From: Ohtaekwangia sp035628875
GTDB lineage: Bacteria > Bacteroidota > Bacteroidia > Cytophagales > Cyclobacteriaceae
Assembly (NCBI GenBank): GCA_035628875.1
Contig: DASPIZ010000046.1
Coordinates: forward strand, 4,268 to 68,267
Length of the DNA stretch: 64,000 nt
Direction: 5' to 3'
Numbering within the stretch: the stretch's first letter is position 1; each line of letters opens with the position of its first letter. Under the pieces are notes generated by a model that saw nothing but the letters and a program-made list of their open reading frames with translations, made no database searches and was not told where the DNA came from. The translations under genes and the position numbers were made by a program. Below, piece by piece: positions 33,877 to 42,855 of this stretch.

Positions 33877-34200
33877 TCATACATTAGCTTCGCCGCCTTT
33901 CGGACCGTAAAAAATTACCCATGTCGCAAAGTCGCCGGAAAAGTTTTCGAAACGATGTTCCGTGCCAGCTGGAACAAAAAGGAAATCATGCGGAGCGAAT
34001 GCGACCCGTGTACTTCCATTGAAAAATTCTCCGGTTCCTGAAATGATGATATAAACTTCATCGCGGTTGTGTGGCTTTTGATGATCTGTTTGATGTGGTT
34101 TATATACTTCTACAGATAAAGAACCATGATTAAATAATTCAAGAAACAAGGTGTTGGATTCTGTAAGCTTTTGCAGGGCGGTTTCTTTTTTTATTTTCAT
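33877..34200 (-). CDS. small single-domain cupin
   Basis: 107 aa. One cupin barrel with the metal motif QKPHNRDEVYIIISGTGEFFNG and the second motif VPAGTEHRFENFSG. The His, His and Glu ligands are in place. No signal peptide. Such proteins bind a metal and may be dioxygenases or isomerases, or simply bind a ligand; nothing narrows the choice. Stop faces the PafA-like gene with 43 bases between. Confidence 0.82.
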   Translation of the reverse strand: MKIKKETALQKLTESNTLFLELFNHGSLSVEVYKPHQTDHQKPHNRDEVYIIISGTGEFFNGSTRVAFAPHDFLFVPAGTEHRFENFSGDFATWVIFYGPKGGEANV

Positions 34201-34260
34201 TTGTTTTTAGATTTGGTTGGTTTAACCAGGTATATTAGTTCTTCTAAGTAAGTCGGTTGA

Positions 34261-34484
34261 GGGCTAAAGCCCAAAATAAATTAACACTACAGACCATGAG
34301 CTAAAAGCTCATGGCAATTGAACTATAAACAATACTATTATTCAGTTTTCTTAACACCACATCTTAAAAAACTGATTTAGTTGAATCGGTGTCATACTGC
34401 TTTGACCACTCTGAAAGACGCAATTGCCACGAGCTTTAAAGCTCGTGGATCAAATGATATGCGCCGCCAATGGGCTTTAGCCCA
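34261..34484. repeat. paired inverted REP-like element
   Basis: Two kinds of short palindrome occur twice in mirror order. On the left are GGGCTAAAGCCC (34261-34272) and CCATGAGCTAAAAGCTCATGG (34294-34314) followed by CAATTG. On the right are CAATTG, then a palindrome with arms CCACGAGC/GCTCGTGG (34427-34448), GCGCCGCC, and TGGGCTTTAGCCCA (34471-34484). The whole is an imperfect 224-base inverted repeat between two leftward genes. This matches the style of REP/BIME elements moved by REP-associated Y1 transposases; no such gene is in the window. Confidence 0.75.
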
Positions 34485-34492
34485 ACATGAGA

Positions 34493-35239
34493 TCATTTTG
34501 CAATTCTGCCCAATTTTAAAAACACAGGAAATGAAATGTCTTTTACTTCGATATCGTTCCAGGAAGAGGCTAGCGCGGCGGTAACTTCTGTCACCGGGTT
34601 TTTTCCGTGTGCTTTTATGTACTGCTGTGTCGCTGACCAACTTTGCAGGTAGCCGGTTAATTGTCCCCGCGTCCATCTCACTTTAATGCTAAAATGGTTG
34701 TGTTGAACGTCTTCAAAAGGAAAATCAATTGTACTGTATTCCTGCTCTACGAGTCTTCTGGCATTGTCCCAAAAAGGTCCTACGATGTTGTTGTAAAAAT
34801 CCATGATAATCGCATCGACCTGTGTATTGATAGAAAGCATGGAATATCCCCATATCGCAAGATAAGCCTGGTTTTTTCCTACGCGTTTTACTTCATTGTA
34901 GAAAGCTTCGCGGTTAAACCAGTGTAACGCCTGGCCTACTGTGATCAGGTCGAAATGGTCTTCAGGGAAGTGCGTGTTTTCGGCTGGCGAAACTGTATAG
35001 CTGATGTTACTTTTTTGAATGGCATGTTCCAGTTGCTGCGCACTGATGTCAGTGGCATATACTTCATCGAAATGACTGGCTAGATGTGTTGCCACCTGTC
35101 CATTTCCTGTGGCACAGTCCCAGACGCGGCGTCTGTTTTTTACATGCGAAAGAATAAAATCATAAAGATCGTTTGAATAGGAGGGGCGGAAGGTTGCGTA
35201 TAAGCTTGAGTGACCAGAGAAGTAGTCTTTGTGAGTCAT
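34493..35239 (-). CDS. class I SAM-dependent methyltransferase
   Basis: 248 aa from the ATG at 35239 (MTHKDYFSGHSSLYATFRPSYSN); an earlier in-frame ATG would add 14 residues without family support. SAM motif I VWDCATGNGQVATHL, motif II EVYATDISAQQLEHA, then FDLITVGQALHWFNREAF, typical of the methyltransferase type 11 proteins related to yeast TMT1 and plant relatives. The methyl acceptor is unknown but likely a small carboxylic acid. The stop lies 9 bases from the REP-like element. Confidence 0.88.
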   Translation of the reverse strand: MTHKDYFSGHSSLYATFRPSYSNDLYDFILSHVKNRRRVWDCATGNGQVATHLASHFDEVYATDISAQQLEHAIQKSNISYTVSPAENTHFPEDHFDLITVGQALHWFNREAFYNEVKRVGKNQAYLAIWGYSMLSINTQVDAIIMDFYNNIVGPFWDNARRLVEQEYSTIDFPFEDVQHNHFSIKVRWTRGQLTGYLQSWSATQQYIKAHGKNPVTEVTAALASSWNDIEVKDISFPVFLKLGRIAK

Positions 35240-35287
35240 GCTAATTTCTTTTTCCAGCTTCACAATTGGGTTGCCACTCAATTTACA

Positions 35288-36106
35288 TTATTCTTTATGC
35301 GCCATCGCTTTACGGATGTCAGTAGGATATACTTCATCCAGTGCTTCACAATAAGGATCTTTCCGACTGTAACCTTCCTGCATAAATTTATTCGCCAATA
35401 GTAAGTTTTCGGTTGCCAGGTCCGTATTCCCTTGATCCTTATGGATCATGGCGATATAGTAATAGGTATCCGGCAATTGTTTATAAATTTTAACTTGTTG
35501 TTTCAATGCTGCGAGGGCTTGTTCGCGTTCACCGTTTTTTAATCTTGTTACACCATAATGAAGATAATCAAAACTACCTGCGCTTAATCCGTTTGCCTGG
35601 TTTTCTTTTTCAAGAAAATATTCATCAAACAATGTAAGTGCATGCTTAATATCGCCAAGCTCGCGGTAACAGAGGGCCATAACAACCCGTAAGTCGTAAT
35701 CGCCATCACCAGACCATCCCAGGAATCCTTTGTTGAGTTTTTGTAATGCATTTAAGTCTTCAAGGGCACCCTTGTAGTCATGTAAAAATTTGAATCGGCA
35801 CCAGCCACGGTTGCCAAGAAACGTTTTCGGGTTTAATTCAACAGCCTGATCCATGTATTCGCGCCATTGAGTAAACTCACCATTTTTAAGAAACGCCACT
35901 GACCGTTCGTGATGTGCAAAAGAAAAATCCGGACATAAGGCAATGGCAGAATCATAAAGTTTTTGCGATTCCCATTTACCCTGATAAGGTGTGTTGAGGA
36001 AAAGTTCACATGCTTTTTTACAATCGCCTTCGTAGACAAAACAATTGGGTTGTCCGACGGATGCAATCGTACTGAATAGCATGATCAATGTGGCGATCGT
36101 TTTCAT
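35288..36106 (-). CDS. exported TPR-repeat protein
   Basis: 272 aa. A signal peptide (MKTIATLIMLFSTIASVGQ) is followed by at least four tetratricopeptide-like units, such as LYDSAIALCPDFSFAHHERSVAFLKNGEF, DLRVVMALCYRELGDIKHALTLFDEY, and YYIAMIHKDQGNTDLATENLLLANKFM. The N-terminal CFVYEGDCKKACELF could hold a disulfide. TPR proteins make protein contacts; partner unknown. Its start overlaps the stop of the upstream gene by 4 bases, so the two form a coupled pair. Confidence 0.82.
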   Translation of the reverse strand: MKTIATLIMLFSTIASVGQPNCFVYEGDCKKACELFLNTPYQGKWESQKLYDSAIALCPDFSFAHHERSVAFLKNGEFTQWREYMDQAVELNPKTFLGNRGWCRFKFLHDYKGALEDLNALQKLNKGFLGWSGDGDYDLRVVMALCYRELGDIKHALTLFDEYFLEKENQANGLSAGSFDYLHYGVTRLKNGEREQALAALKQQVKIYKQLPDTYYYIAMIHKDQGNTDLATENLLLANKFMQEGYSRKDPYCEALDEVYPTDIRKAMAHKE

Positions 36107-36612
36107 GGTGTAATGTCGATTAACGTGCCGTTACGGATTTTAAAACAGAGGTAGTAATAACTGTCATAGTTTTGTACACCATGCTTTCCTGGTATCCATT
36201 CCTTAAGTTCCTTGGTTAGATCAAGTAACTGTTTGCTGATGCTGGGATCAAATGAAAACGGCTTATACGCTTCATCAAATTCAATTAAACGAAATCGTCC
36301 AGTGAGACCTTGACAATTGATCATAAATCGGATGGTGATGAATCCTGTCTGAGAACTATCTGAATCTAAATTTTTAAACTGCGATAGAAAGTAATTCATA
36401 AGTTCACGTTTATCACCGGCATAGCCAGCCCCAACGCTGTAATAAGGATAAGCTGTTTTTGGATCGCACAATTTAAACGTCGGGTCATCAAGGGCTGCAT
36501 CCGGTTGTATATGATACACCCAGAGCGATTCTTCAGGAGTTATTTGCGGGATCTGTTTGGAAGAACAATTAACCAGTAATACACAGAAGACGAATAGATT
36601 CATTTTAGACAT
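36103..36612 (-). CDS. putative lipoprotein, function unknown
   Basis: About 169 aa from the ATG at 36612 (MSKMNLFVFCVLLVNCSSK), which gives a lipobox-like LLVNC and makes a lipoprotein probable; a further ATG at 36603 is also possible and an upstream one (36693) would spoil the signal. The rest is globular with FITIRFMINCQGLTGRFRL and a C-terminal beta region (YYYLCFKIRNGTLIDI). The FMINCxGxxGRFR stretch resembles the TonB C-terminal type of fold seen in small Bacteroidota proteins. Coupled to the TPR gene by a 4-base overlap. Confidence 0.65.
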   Translation of the reverse strand: MSKMNLFVFCVLLVNCSSKQIPQITPEESLWVYHIQPDAALDDPTFKLCDPKTAYPYYSVGAGYAGDKRELMNYFLSQFKNLDSDSSQTGFITIRFMINCQGLTGRFRLIEFDEAYKPFSFDPSISKQLLDLTKELKEWIPGKHGVQNYDSYYYLCFKIRNGTLIDITP

Positions 36613-36713
36613 CGGCACAGTAGTTTCTGAAAAGTTACTCAACGCCGTATCAAATAAAAATAAGTCGCCCGAATACGAACGACTTATTAACAAGCTTTAA
36701 CAATGAGTTGATT

Positions 36714-38465
36714 TTAATTCTTCTTTACGGAAAGCGCCAGCTCCTTCAATTGTTCTTCTGAAATCGGAGCAGGAGAATCGATCATGACATCTTTTCCGGC
36801 ATTATTTTTCGGGAAGGCGATAAAATCGCGGATAGAATCAACACCACCAAAAATGGAACACAGGCGATCAAATCCAAAAGCGATACCACCATGTGGCGGT
36901 GCTCCGAATTCGAAAGCTTCCATCAGGAAACCAAATTGTTTCTTCGCTTCTTCCTGCGTAAACCCGAGATGATTGAACATCATCTGCTGTGTTGGGCGAT
37001 CATGAATACGAATTGAACCGCCGCCAACTTCTGTTCCATTGATCACCATGTCATAAGCGTTGGCTCTAACCTTTCCGGGATCAGTATCCAGTAATTTAAT
37101 ATCCTCTGGTTTTGGCGACGTGAATGGATGGTGCATGGCGTGATAGCGTTTCGATTCTTCGTTCCACTCCAGCAGCGGAAAGTCGATCACCCAAAGCGCT
37201 GAAAATTTGTTTTTGTCACGAAATCCAAGCTTTTCACCCATGACTAAACGAAGCTCATTGAGTTGTTTACGTGTTGCGAACGTTTCGCCTGCCATAATGA
37301 GCATCAGATCGCCGGGTTCAGCATTAAATTTTTCTGCCCATGTTTTTAATTCCTCCGGCGTGTAAAATTTATCAACCGATGATTTTAAAGCACCATCCGT
37401 TTTGTATTGAACATACACCAATCCTTTTGCTCCTACCTGCGGACGTTTAACAAAATCCGTGAGCTCGTCGATCTGTTTACGGGTAAAGTCTGAACATTTC
37501 TTGGCGCAAATACCTACCACTATTTCAGCACTTTCAAAAACCGGAAAGTTTTTTCCTCTGGTTAATTCCGTGATCTCGGCAAACTCCATTCCGAAACGGG
37601 TATCTGGTTTATCCGAACCATAACGTTGCATGGCTTCATCATACTTCATGCGCGGCACTGACGGAAGATCAACGCCCTTTACTGTTTTGAAAAGATGCCG
37701 GATCAATCCTTCAAACATTACCAGGATATCCTCTTGTGTTATGAATGCCATTTCACAGTCGATCTGTGTAAACTCCGGTTGACGATCTGCTCTCAGATCT
37801 TCATCGCGAAAACATTTTACGATTTGATAATATCGATCAAAGCCGGAAACCATAAGCAACTGCTTAAAAGTTTGCGGCGATTGTGGTAAGGCATAAAATT
37901 CACCGTGATGTACGCGTGATGGTACAACAAAATCGCGTGCACCTTCCGGCGTTGATTTGATCAATACCGGGGTTTCTACTTCAATAAATCGTTGCGCATC
38001 CAGGTAAGCACGGGTCTGTTGTCCCATCTTATGACGCAACATGAGGTTTTCTCGCACAGGATTACGACGGAGGTCAAGGTAGCGGTATTTCATGCGCAGT
38101 TCATCTCCGCCATCGGTTTCGTCTTCAATGGTAAACGGAGGTAGTTTTGCGCTATTCAGTATTGTTAATTTGGTGACTTTAACTTCAATGTCACCCGTGG
38201 CGATTTTGTCATTTTTAGAAAGGCGTTCGACCACGGTGCCTTCCGCCTGGATAACAAATTCACGTCCCAGTGTCCTGGCAGCTTCCATTACAGCGGCATC
38301 CGTTTTCCCTTCTTCAAAGATCAACTGGGTTATTCCATAGCGGTCGCGGAGGTCGAGCCATAAAACGCTCCCTTTATCGCGCAAACGCTGAACCCAACCT
38401 GTCAGGGTAGCCTGTTTATTTACATCCGATAATTTCAGTTCGCCGCAAGTATGAGTTCGTAACAT
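36714..38465 (-). CDS. aspS: aspartyl-tRNA synthetase
   Basis: 583 aa, the bacterial type: N-terminal OB fold (about 1-105), class II motif 2 FRDEDLRADRQPEFTQID, the GAD insertion (about 290-420) and motif 3 GGIAFGFDRLCSIFGG near the C-terminus. It charges tRNA-Asp. Whether it also charges tRNA-Asn cannot be told safely from sequence; no gatCAB genes are in the window. The frame is intact and codon use ordinary. An essential housekeeping gene that marks this part of the window as core chromosome. Confidence 0.97.
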   Translation of the reverse strand: MLRTHTCGELKLSDVNKQATLTGWVQRLRDKGSVLWLDLRDRYGITQLIFEEGKTDAAVMEAARTLGREFVIQAEGTVVERLSKNDKIATGDIEVKVTKLTILNSAKLPPFTIEDETDGGDELRMKYRYLDLRRNPVRENLMLRHKMGQQTRAYLDAQRFIEVETPVLIKSTPEGARDFVVPSRVHHGEFYALPQSPQTFKQLLMVSGFDRYYQIVKCFRDEDLRADRQPEFTQIDCEMAFITQEDILVMFEGLIRHLFKTVKGVDLPSVPRMKYDEAMQRYGSDKPDTRFGMEFAEITELTRGKNFPVFESAEIVVGICAKKCSDFTRKQIDELTDFVKRPQVGAKGLVYVQYKTDGALKSSVDKFYTPEELKTWAEKFNAEPGDLMLIMAGETFATRKQLNELRLVMGEKLGFRDKNKFSALWVIDFPLLEWNEESKRYHAMHHPFTSPKPEDIKLLDTDPGKVRANAYDMVINGTEVGGGSIRIHDRPTQQMMFNHLGFTQEEAKKQFGFLMEAFEFGAPPHGGIAFGFDRLCSIFGGVDSIRDFIAFPKNNAGKDVMIDSPAPISEEQLKELALSVKKN

Positions 38466-38564
38466 GGTAGTTTATATTAATTTTGCATGCCTTGTTTGAG
38501 GCAGCCTGGCTTTTTTAAGCAGTTTAAGGCGCGAATTTAATAATACTTTGCCTACAGAAGCGAT

Positions 38565-39134
38565 ATGCTAAGAATTAAAAGTAGTTTAACCGGAGCGTTG
38601 TTCGTCCTCCTTTTTATTGGAACGGCTTCAGCGCAAAAGCCAAAACTGGTCAAAACCAAAGTAAATCAGGAACTTACCGTAGTAGTTCCCAAAGGCTGGA
38701 CGGCCATGGATGCGATGGATTTTACCCAACGTTATCCATCGGTACGCGCACCACTGGCGGCTTATACAAATGAGGAACGCACCATCGATTTCAGCATTAA
38801 TGTTTCGGCAACACAATGGCCAGATGCTAACCTGGAGATATCACAACAATTCTTTAAAGCCAGTTTAATGAATATGTTCGATCGTGTTGAAATGATCGGC
38901 GAAGGTGTGCGTGAGGTGAACAAGAAGAAGTTTGTTTTTTTTGAATTTACATCCCGTGTAAACGGAATAAAACGCCAGGAAGGAAATCAAAGCCCGGTTT
39001 TAAAATATACATACATTCAATACCTGGTAGAGCCTTCCCGTACGTTGGTGTTTTCATTTAATTGTCCGCAACGTGAAATGGAAGACTGGCAGGAAACAGC
39101 ACGTGAAATGATGGATAGGATCAGGATAAAATAA
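38565..39134 (+). CDS. exported protein of unknown function
   Basis: 189 aa with a signal peptide (SLTGALFVLLFIGTASAQ). The mature part has a DcrB/PsbP-like look, an alpha-beta-alpha sandwich with VVVPKGWTAMDAMDFTQRYPS at the start and YLVEPSRTLVFSFNCPQREMEDWQETAREMMDRI at the end. Proteins of this fold occur in envelopes, often with no known role. It is divergent from aspS with about 100 bases between starts and 44 bases ahead of tadA. Confidence 0.72.
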   Translation: MLRIKSSLTGALFVLLFIGTASAQKPKLVKTKVNQELTVVVPKGWTAMDAMDFTQRYPSVRAPLAAYTNEERTIDFSINVSATQWPDANLEISQQFFKASLMNMFDRVEMIGEGVREVNKKKFVFFEFTSRVNGIKRQEGNQSPVLKYTYIQYLVEPSRTLVFSFNCPQREMEDWQETAREMMDRIRIK

Positions 39135-39178
39135 ATTAACATCACACGCCGGCGAGTCTTGTACATTGACACACTCTT

Positions 39179-39622
39179 ATGGAACTATACACCGACGAAT
39201 ATTTTATGCGAGAAGCGTTGAAGGAAGCGCAGAAGGCCCTGGAGATCAACGAGGTTCCGGTTGGTGCTGTAGTGGTTTGTAAGAATAGAATCATTGCCCG
39301 CGCCCATAACCAGACAGAGAAACTTACCGATGCCACGGCACATGCCGAGATGCTTGCCGTTACTTCTGCAGCAAATTACTTCGGATCTAAATATTTGTCA
39401 GAATGCACATTGTATGTAACACTGGAACCTTGTGTGATGTGTGCAGGTGCATTACATTGGGTGCAACTTCAAAAGCTTGTATTTGGTGCATCTGATTTGC
39501 AACGCGGGTACAGCCTGGTAACTACACCATTGCTTCATCCAAAGACAGAAGTAATGAAGGGTGTTACAGCAGATGAATGCAAAGAAATCATTGATGTTTT
39601 TTTTAAGCGGCTGCGAACATAG
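39179..39622 (+). CDS. tadA: tRNA adenosine(34) deaminase family protein
   Basis: 147 aa. Cytidine-deaminase fold with the zinc and proton-shuttle motif TAHAEMLAV and the second zinc motif LEPCVMCAGAL. This is the TadA pattern; TadA converts A34 to inosine in tRNA-Arg(ACG) in most bacteria. Related guanine deaminases share the motifs, but the PCVMCAGAL form and the C-terminal helix favour TadA. A second possible substrate, tRNA-Pro(AGG), is encoded 35 kb away in this window. Confidence 0.88.
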   Translation: MELYTDEYFMREALKEAQKALEINEVPVGAVVVCKNRIIARAHNQTEKLTDATAHAEMLAVTSAANYFGSKYLSECTLYVTLEPCVMCAGALHWVQLQKLVFGASDLQRGYSLVTTPLLHPKTEVMKGVTADECKEIIDVFFKRLRT

Positions 39623-39668
39623 TTTATCAGAACTGTTATCCTAAAACGAAATTGAATCTAAATTAAAT

Positions 39669-40010
39669 ATGGAAGTAAAAGGAAAAGTAATCCAGTTGTT
39701 GCCGATGCAATCGGGCATGGGCAAAAAAGGACAATGGAAAAAGCAGGAGTTTATCATTGAAACACAAGCCCAGTATCCCAAAAAGATTTGTTTGTCGGCC
39801 TGGGGTGATAAAGTTGATCAATACAAACTTTCAGTGGGTGATATGGTGAATGTTTCCGTTGATCTTGAAAGTCGTGAGTACAATGGAAGATGGTATACAG
39901 AAGCCCGCGCATGGAAGCTCGAAAAGAGCGGCAGTACTGAAGCACCGCCACCCGGTGATGAACCATTCTTCAGCCAGGAAGGTTCTGACAATGACGATAT
40001 GCCATTCTAA
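39669..40010 (+). CDS. DUF3127 protein with SSB-like acidic tail
   Basis: 113 aa. The DUF3127 core (GKVIQLLPMQSGMGKKGQWKKQEFIIE, then ICLSAWGDKV and VSVDLESREYNGRWYTEARAW) has the pattern of an OB fold, close to single-stranded DNA-binding proteins. The C-terminus is SDNDDMPF, very like the DDDIPF tail by which bacterial SSB binds its partners. A DNA-binding or SSB-partner role is therefore likely but not shown. Forty-six bases after tadA, same strand. Confidence 0.85.
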   Translation: MEVKGKVIQLLPMQSGMGKKGQWKKQEFIIETQAQYPKKICLSAWGDKVDQYKLSVGDMVNVSVDLESREYNGRWYTEARAWKLEKSGSTEAPPPGDEPFFSQEGSDNDDMPF

Positions 40011-40162
40011 AAATTTAACGCTGGCACCAAACTTTAACCTTAAAGGTGACTCGTTTTTTCGGTATGGTTGTATATTTGGCCTCGCTGTAATCTTTTAAGA
40101 TAACAGCGACGATTCAAGAACGAATCAAATATATTGTTCAACCCATAAAATAAAATTAAGCT

Positions 40163-40765
40163 ATGGCCTTTACTCTGCCTGCATTGCCTTATGCGTTTAA
40201 CGCATTAGAGCCACACATCGACGCACGTACAATGGAAATCCATCATGGTAAACACCACAATGCGTATGTTACTAATCTTAACAATGCTATTGCCGGAACT
40301 GATGCGGAAAAACTCAGCATTGAAGAAATTTGTAAAAACATTTCTAAATACCCCGCAGCTGTTCGAAACAACGGTGGAGGTCATTACAATCACAGTTTAT
40401 TCTGGACAATTCTCGGAGCAAAAACTGGCGGAGCTCCTTCCGGGCAAATCGCGGATGCAATCAACGCAGCCTTTGGAAGCTTTGATGAATTCAAAACTAA
40501 ATTTGCTGCTGCTGCCGCAGGACGTTTTGGTTCTGGCTGGGCATGGCTTATTAAAGATGGAAGCGGCAAACTTGCAATCACTTCTACACCCAATCAGGAC
40601 AATCCGTTAATGGATGTTGCTGAAGCACAAGGTACTCCGGTTCTTGGTTTGGATGTTTGGGAACATGCGTATTACCTGAATTATCAAAATCGCCGCCCTG
40701 ATTACATTACAGCTTTCTGGAATGTGGTAAACTGGGATGAAGTAACAAAACGCTTCAAGGCATAA
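40163..40765 (+). CDS. sodB: Fe/Mn superoxide dismutase
   Basis: 200 aa. Ligand residues in their usual places: His in MEIHHGKHHNAYV (about 26), His in GGHYNHSLFWTIL (about 75), and Asp and His in LGLDVWEHAYYLNYQNRR (about 160-164). GRFGSGWAWLIK is typical. Iron and manganese forms are hard to separate by eye, so the symbol is approximate. It detoxifies superoxide, mostly in the cytoplasm since there is no signal peptide. Ends at a strong terminator. Confidence 0.93.
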   Translation: MAFTLPALPYAFNALEPHIDARTMEIHHGKHHNAYVTNLNNAIAGTDAEKLSIEEICKNISKYPAAVRNNGGGHYNHSLFWTILGAKTGGAPSGQIADAINAAFGSFDEFKTKFAAAAAGRFGSGWAWLIKDGSGKLAITSTPNQDNPLMDVAEAQGTPVLGLDVWEHAYYLNYQNRRPDYITAFWNVVNWDEVTKRFKA

Positions 40766-40793
40766 TATCACTGCTTGCGCTATGTAAGCAGGA

Positions 40794-40828
40794 AACCCTT
40801 TGAGACACAGCTGTTTCAAAGGGTTTTT
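40794..40828 (+). terminator. terminator after the superoxide dismutase gene
   Basis: AACCCTTTGA and TCAAAGGGTT form a perfect stem, extended by GAC/GTT, followed by a T-run. Confidence 0.85.
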
Positions 40829-40951
40829 GTTTATGGTATGATGATTGGTTTGATCTCTATTTCATGATTTCATCAGAAAAAACAACATGCGCATAACCCG
40901 TTTGGAATTAGGCATGTGTCCATTACAAAGAGATCAGTATCTTGCTTCACC

Positions 40952-42316
40952 ATGAAAACCCTTTTGAAAGCGGGAAAGTATTTTTTATATACAATAGGCG
41001 CGATCCTGCTTGTTGTTATCTTTTTTGCATTAGCGGTTATCATCCCAATTGATGAAACACCTTATCAGGAAAAAGCATTTTATGCTACGATGCAAAAACG
41101 CCTGGATAGCCTGCAAGGAGTTAGTGTAAAAAAACCTTTGTCGGGATTTTCTGTGGGATTTGGAAAAGCAAATCTCACCCCGTCTTTCCCCATTGCCACC
41201 GCGGGTTATGGCAACCGTTGGGGAAAGCCTTTTACAAGCGTGCATGATTCGATTTATGTTCGAGCGATGGTCATCGATAACGGAACTGAACGCATTGCCA
41301 TGGTTACAGCTGATCTGCTCGTGATGCCACCCACCGTTACAGCCTTGTTGGAAAAGGAACTTCCTGCTATCGGATTTAGCCTTGATAATACATATCTCGG
41401 GGCAACGCATACGCACAACAGCATTGGGAACTGGGGTGAAGGTGTAACTTCATTATTGTATGGAAAATATAATGACTCCATCGTCCATTTTATTGCTGAT
41501 AAAATCAAACAAAGTATTCTTGAAGCAGTGGAAGACAGCAAAGCAGCTTCCATTAAGACCGGATCCATCCCCGTACCATACGCTGTGCGAAACCGGTTGG
41601 ATTCTAAAAACGGAATGGTCGATTCATTACTTCGTGTGGTTGAAGTACATCGGAGTGACAGTACAAAATCAATTCTGTTAAGCTACACCGCGCATGCAAC
41701 GTGTCTGTATTCGAAAAATCTTGAGATCTCCCGGGATTACCCTGGTACCCTTGTGGATGATCTTGAACAAAATGGATATGCTTTCGCGATGTTTATGGCG
41801 GGCGCGGTTGGTAGTCATGGTTGCAATCCACCGAAATTCGGATGGCCCTGTATGGATTGGATGAGCGACCGGATCACGACGAAATTACAAGCCCGGAAAT
41901 CATCGCTTCAGCCACTGAAGGATAGTTCAATTTTGATGGTACGTATTCCCTTGGCGTTGGGAGAACCACAAGTGAAGATAACGGAAAACTGGCGGATAAG
42001 ACCGTGGCTTTTTGAATGGGCATTTGGCCGTTATCAGCCTTACCTCTCTGCTTTGCGCATTGGTGATATTGTTTTTCTCGGTACACCGTGCGATTTTTCA
42101 GGGGAGCTTACGGCACCTATTGATGAAATGGGTGAATCACTTGGTTTGAATCCCATCGTTACAAGCTTTAACGGACAATATATTGGTTACATCACACGTG
42201 ATAAGTATTACGACAAGGAACATTATGAAACCAGACTCATGAACTGGTACGGACCAGGAAACGGCGCCTACCTTACCGAATGTCTGGTTCGTATGACACA
42301 GGCAGTTGCTGATTAA
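40952..42316 (+). CDS. neutral/alkaline ceramidase-like membrane-anchored hydrolase
   Basis: 454 aa from the ATG at 40952, which starts MKTLLKAGKYFLYTIGAILLVVIFFALAV, an N-terminal helix; a GTG 36 bases earlier is less likely. Then GFGKANLTPSFPIATAGYG, TADLLVMPPTVT, and the zinc-type LGATHTHNSIGNWGEG, as in the N-terminal domain of neutral ceramidases. The family removes the fatty acid from ceramide. Many bacterial members of this shorter type act on unknown amides. Bacteroidota make sphingolipids, so a real ceramide substrate is conceivable (inference). Confidence 0.78.
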   Translation: MKTLLKAGKYFLYTIGAILLVVIFFALAVIIPIDETPYQEKAFYATMQKRLDSLQGVSVKKPLSGFSVGFGKANLTPSFPIATAGYGNRWGKPFTSVHDSIYVRAMVIDNGTERIAMVTADLLVMPPTVTALLEKELPAIGFSLDNTYLGATHTHNSIGNWGEGVTSLLYGKYNDSIVHFIADKIKQSILEAVEDSKAASIKTGSIPVPYAVRNRLDSKNGMVDSLLRVVEVHRSDSTKSILLSYTAHATCLYSKNLEISRDYPGTLVDDLEQNGYAFAMFMAGAVGSHGCNPPKFGWPCMDWMSDRITTKLQARKSSLQPLKDSSILMVRIPLALGEPQVKITENWRIRPWLFEWAFGRYQPYLSALRIGDIVFLGTPCDFSGELTAPIDEMGESLGLNPIVTSFNGQYIGYITRDKYYDKEHYETRLMNWYGPGNGAYLTECLVRMTQAVAD

Positions 42317-42354
42317 CAGCGAATAGTGTATTTTTAAATATACCTTTCCTAACC

Positions 42355-42792
42355 ATGAAATTCTCCGATATACTGAGCCTGTTCCGTCAGGGAAAAAGCA
42401 CGGCCAGAAGCCACATTAAAAATCTGATTGAAATGGCTGTTGTCGACGGGAATTTCGATTTGGTGGAACATAACCTCCTTGCCCGCATCGCTGAACGCAA
42501 CAACCTCTCGCAGGAACACCTTCAGAAAATCAAGGCAAATCCCGCTTCTGTACAGTTTGAACTTCCGCAAGACAGCCAGGAAAAATTTGTACAGTTCTTC
42601 GACCTCGTTCACATGATGACGATTGACAAAACGATCCATCATGAAGAAATGAATCTCTGTAACATCTTTGCTGTAAAGTTTGGTTATCCTCGCTATAAGG
42701 CAAGCGATATCATTTCCAGTATCCAGGGAAACATCGCCAATGGCCAGGATAGCACAGAAACCTATAAGCGTGTAGCCTGGATGTTGCATTAA
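42355..42792 (+). CDS. TerB-like protein
   Basis: 145 aa, all helical, following the TerB pattern: SHIKNLIEMAVVDGNFDLVEHNLLARIAERNNLS, then LVHMMTIDKTIHHEEMNLCNIFAVKFGY. The acidic DG.F/E.E positions recall the metal-binding sites of TerB. Some TerB proteins belong to tellurite resistance clusters, but no other ter gene is here, and many stand-alone members exist without known function. Cytoplasmic. Confidence 0.75.
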   Translation: MKFSDILSLFRQGKSTARSHIKNLIEMAVVDGNFDLVEHNLLARIAERNNLSQEHLQKIKANPASVQFELPQDSQEKFVQFFDLVHMMTIDKTIHHEEMNLCNIFAVKFGYPRYKASDIISSIQGNIANGQDSTETYKRVAWMLH

Positions 42793-42842
42793 ATTCAATC
42801 TTGCTTTTTCTGTTCGCTGAAGCTACGCCCGTAATTTTATAA

Positions 42843-42850
42843 TACCTTTG
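42843..42850 (+). promoter_or_regulatory. -7 element of hrpB
   Basis: TACCTTTG is an exact match to TAnnTTTG only 5 bases before the ATG at 42856. If used, the transcript would begin at or next to the start codon. A clear -33 TTG is not visible. Confidence 0.4.
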
Positions 42851-42855
42851 TCCGT

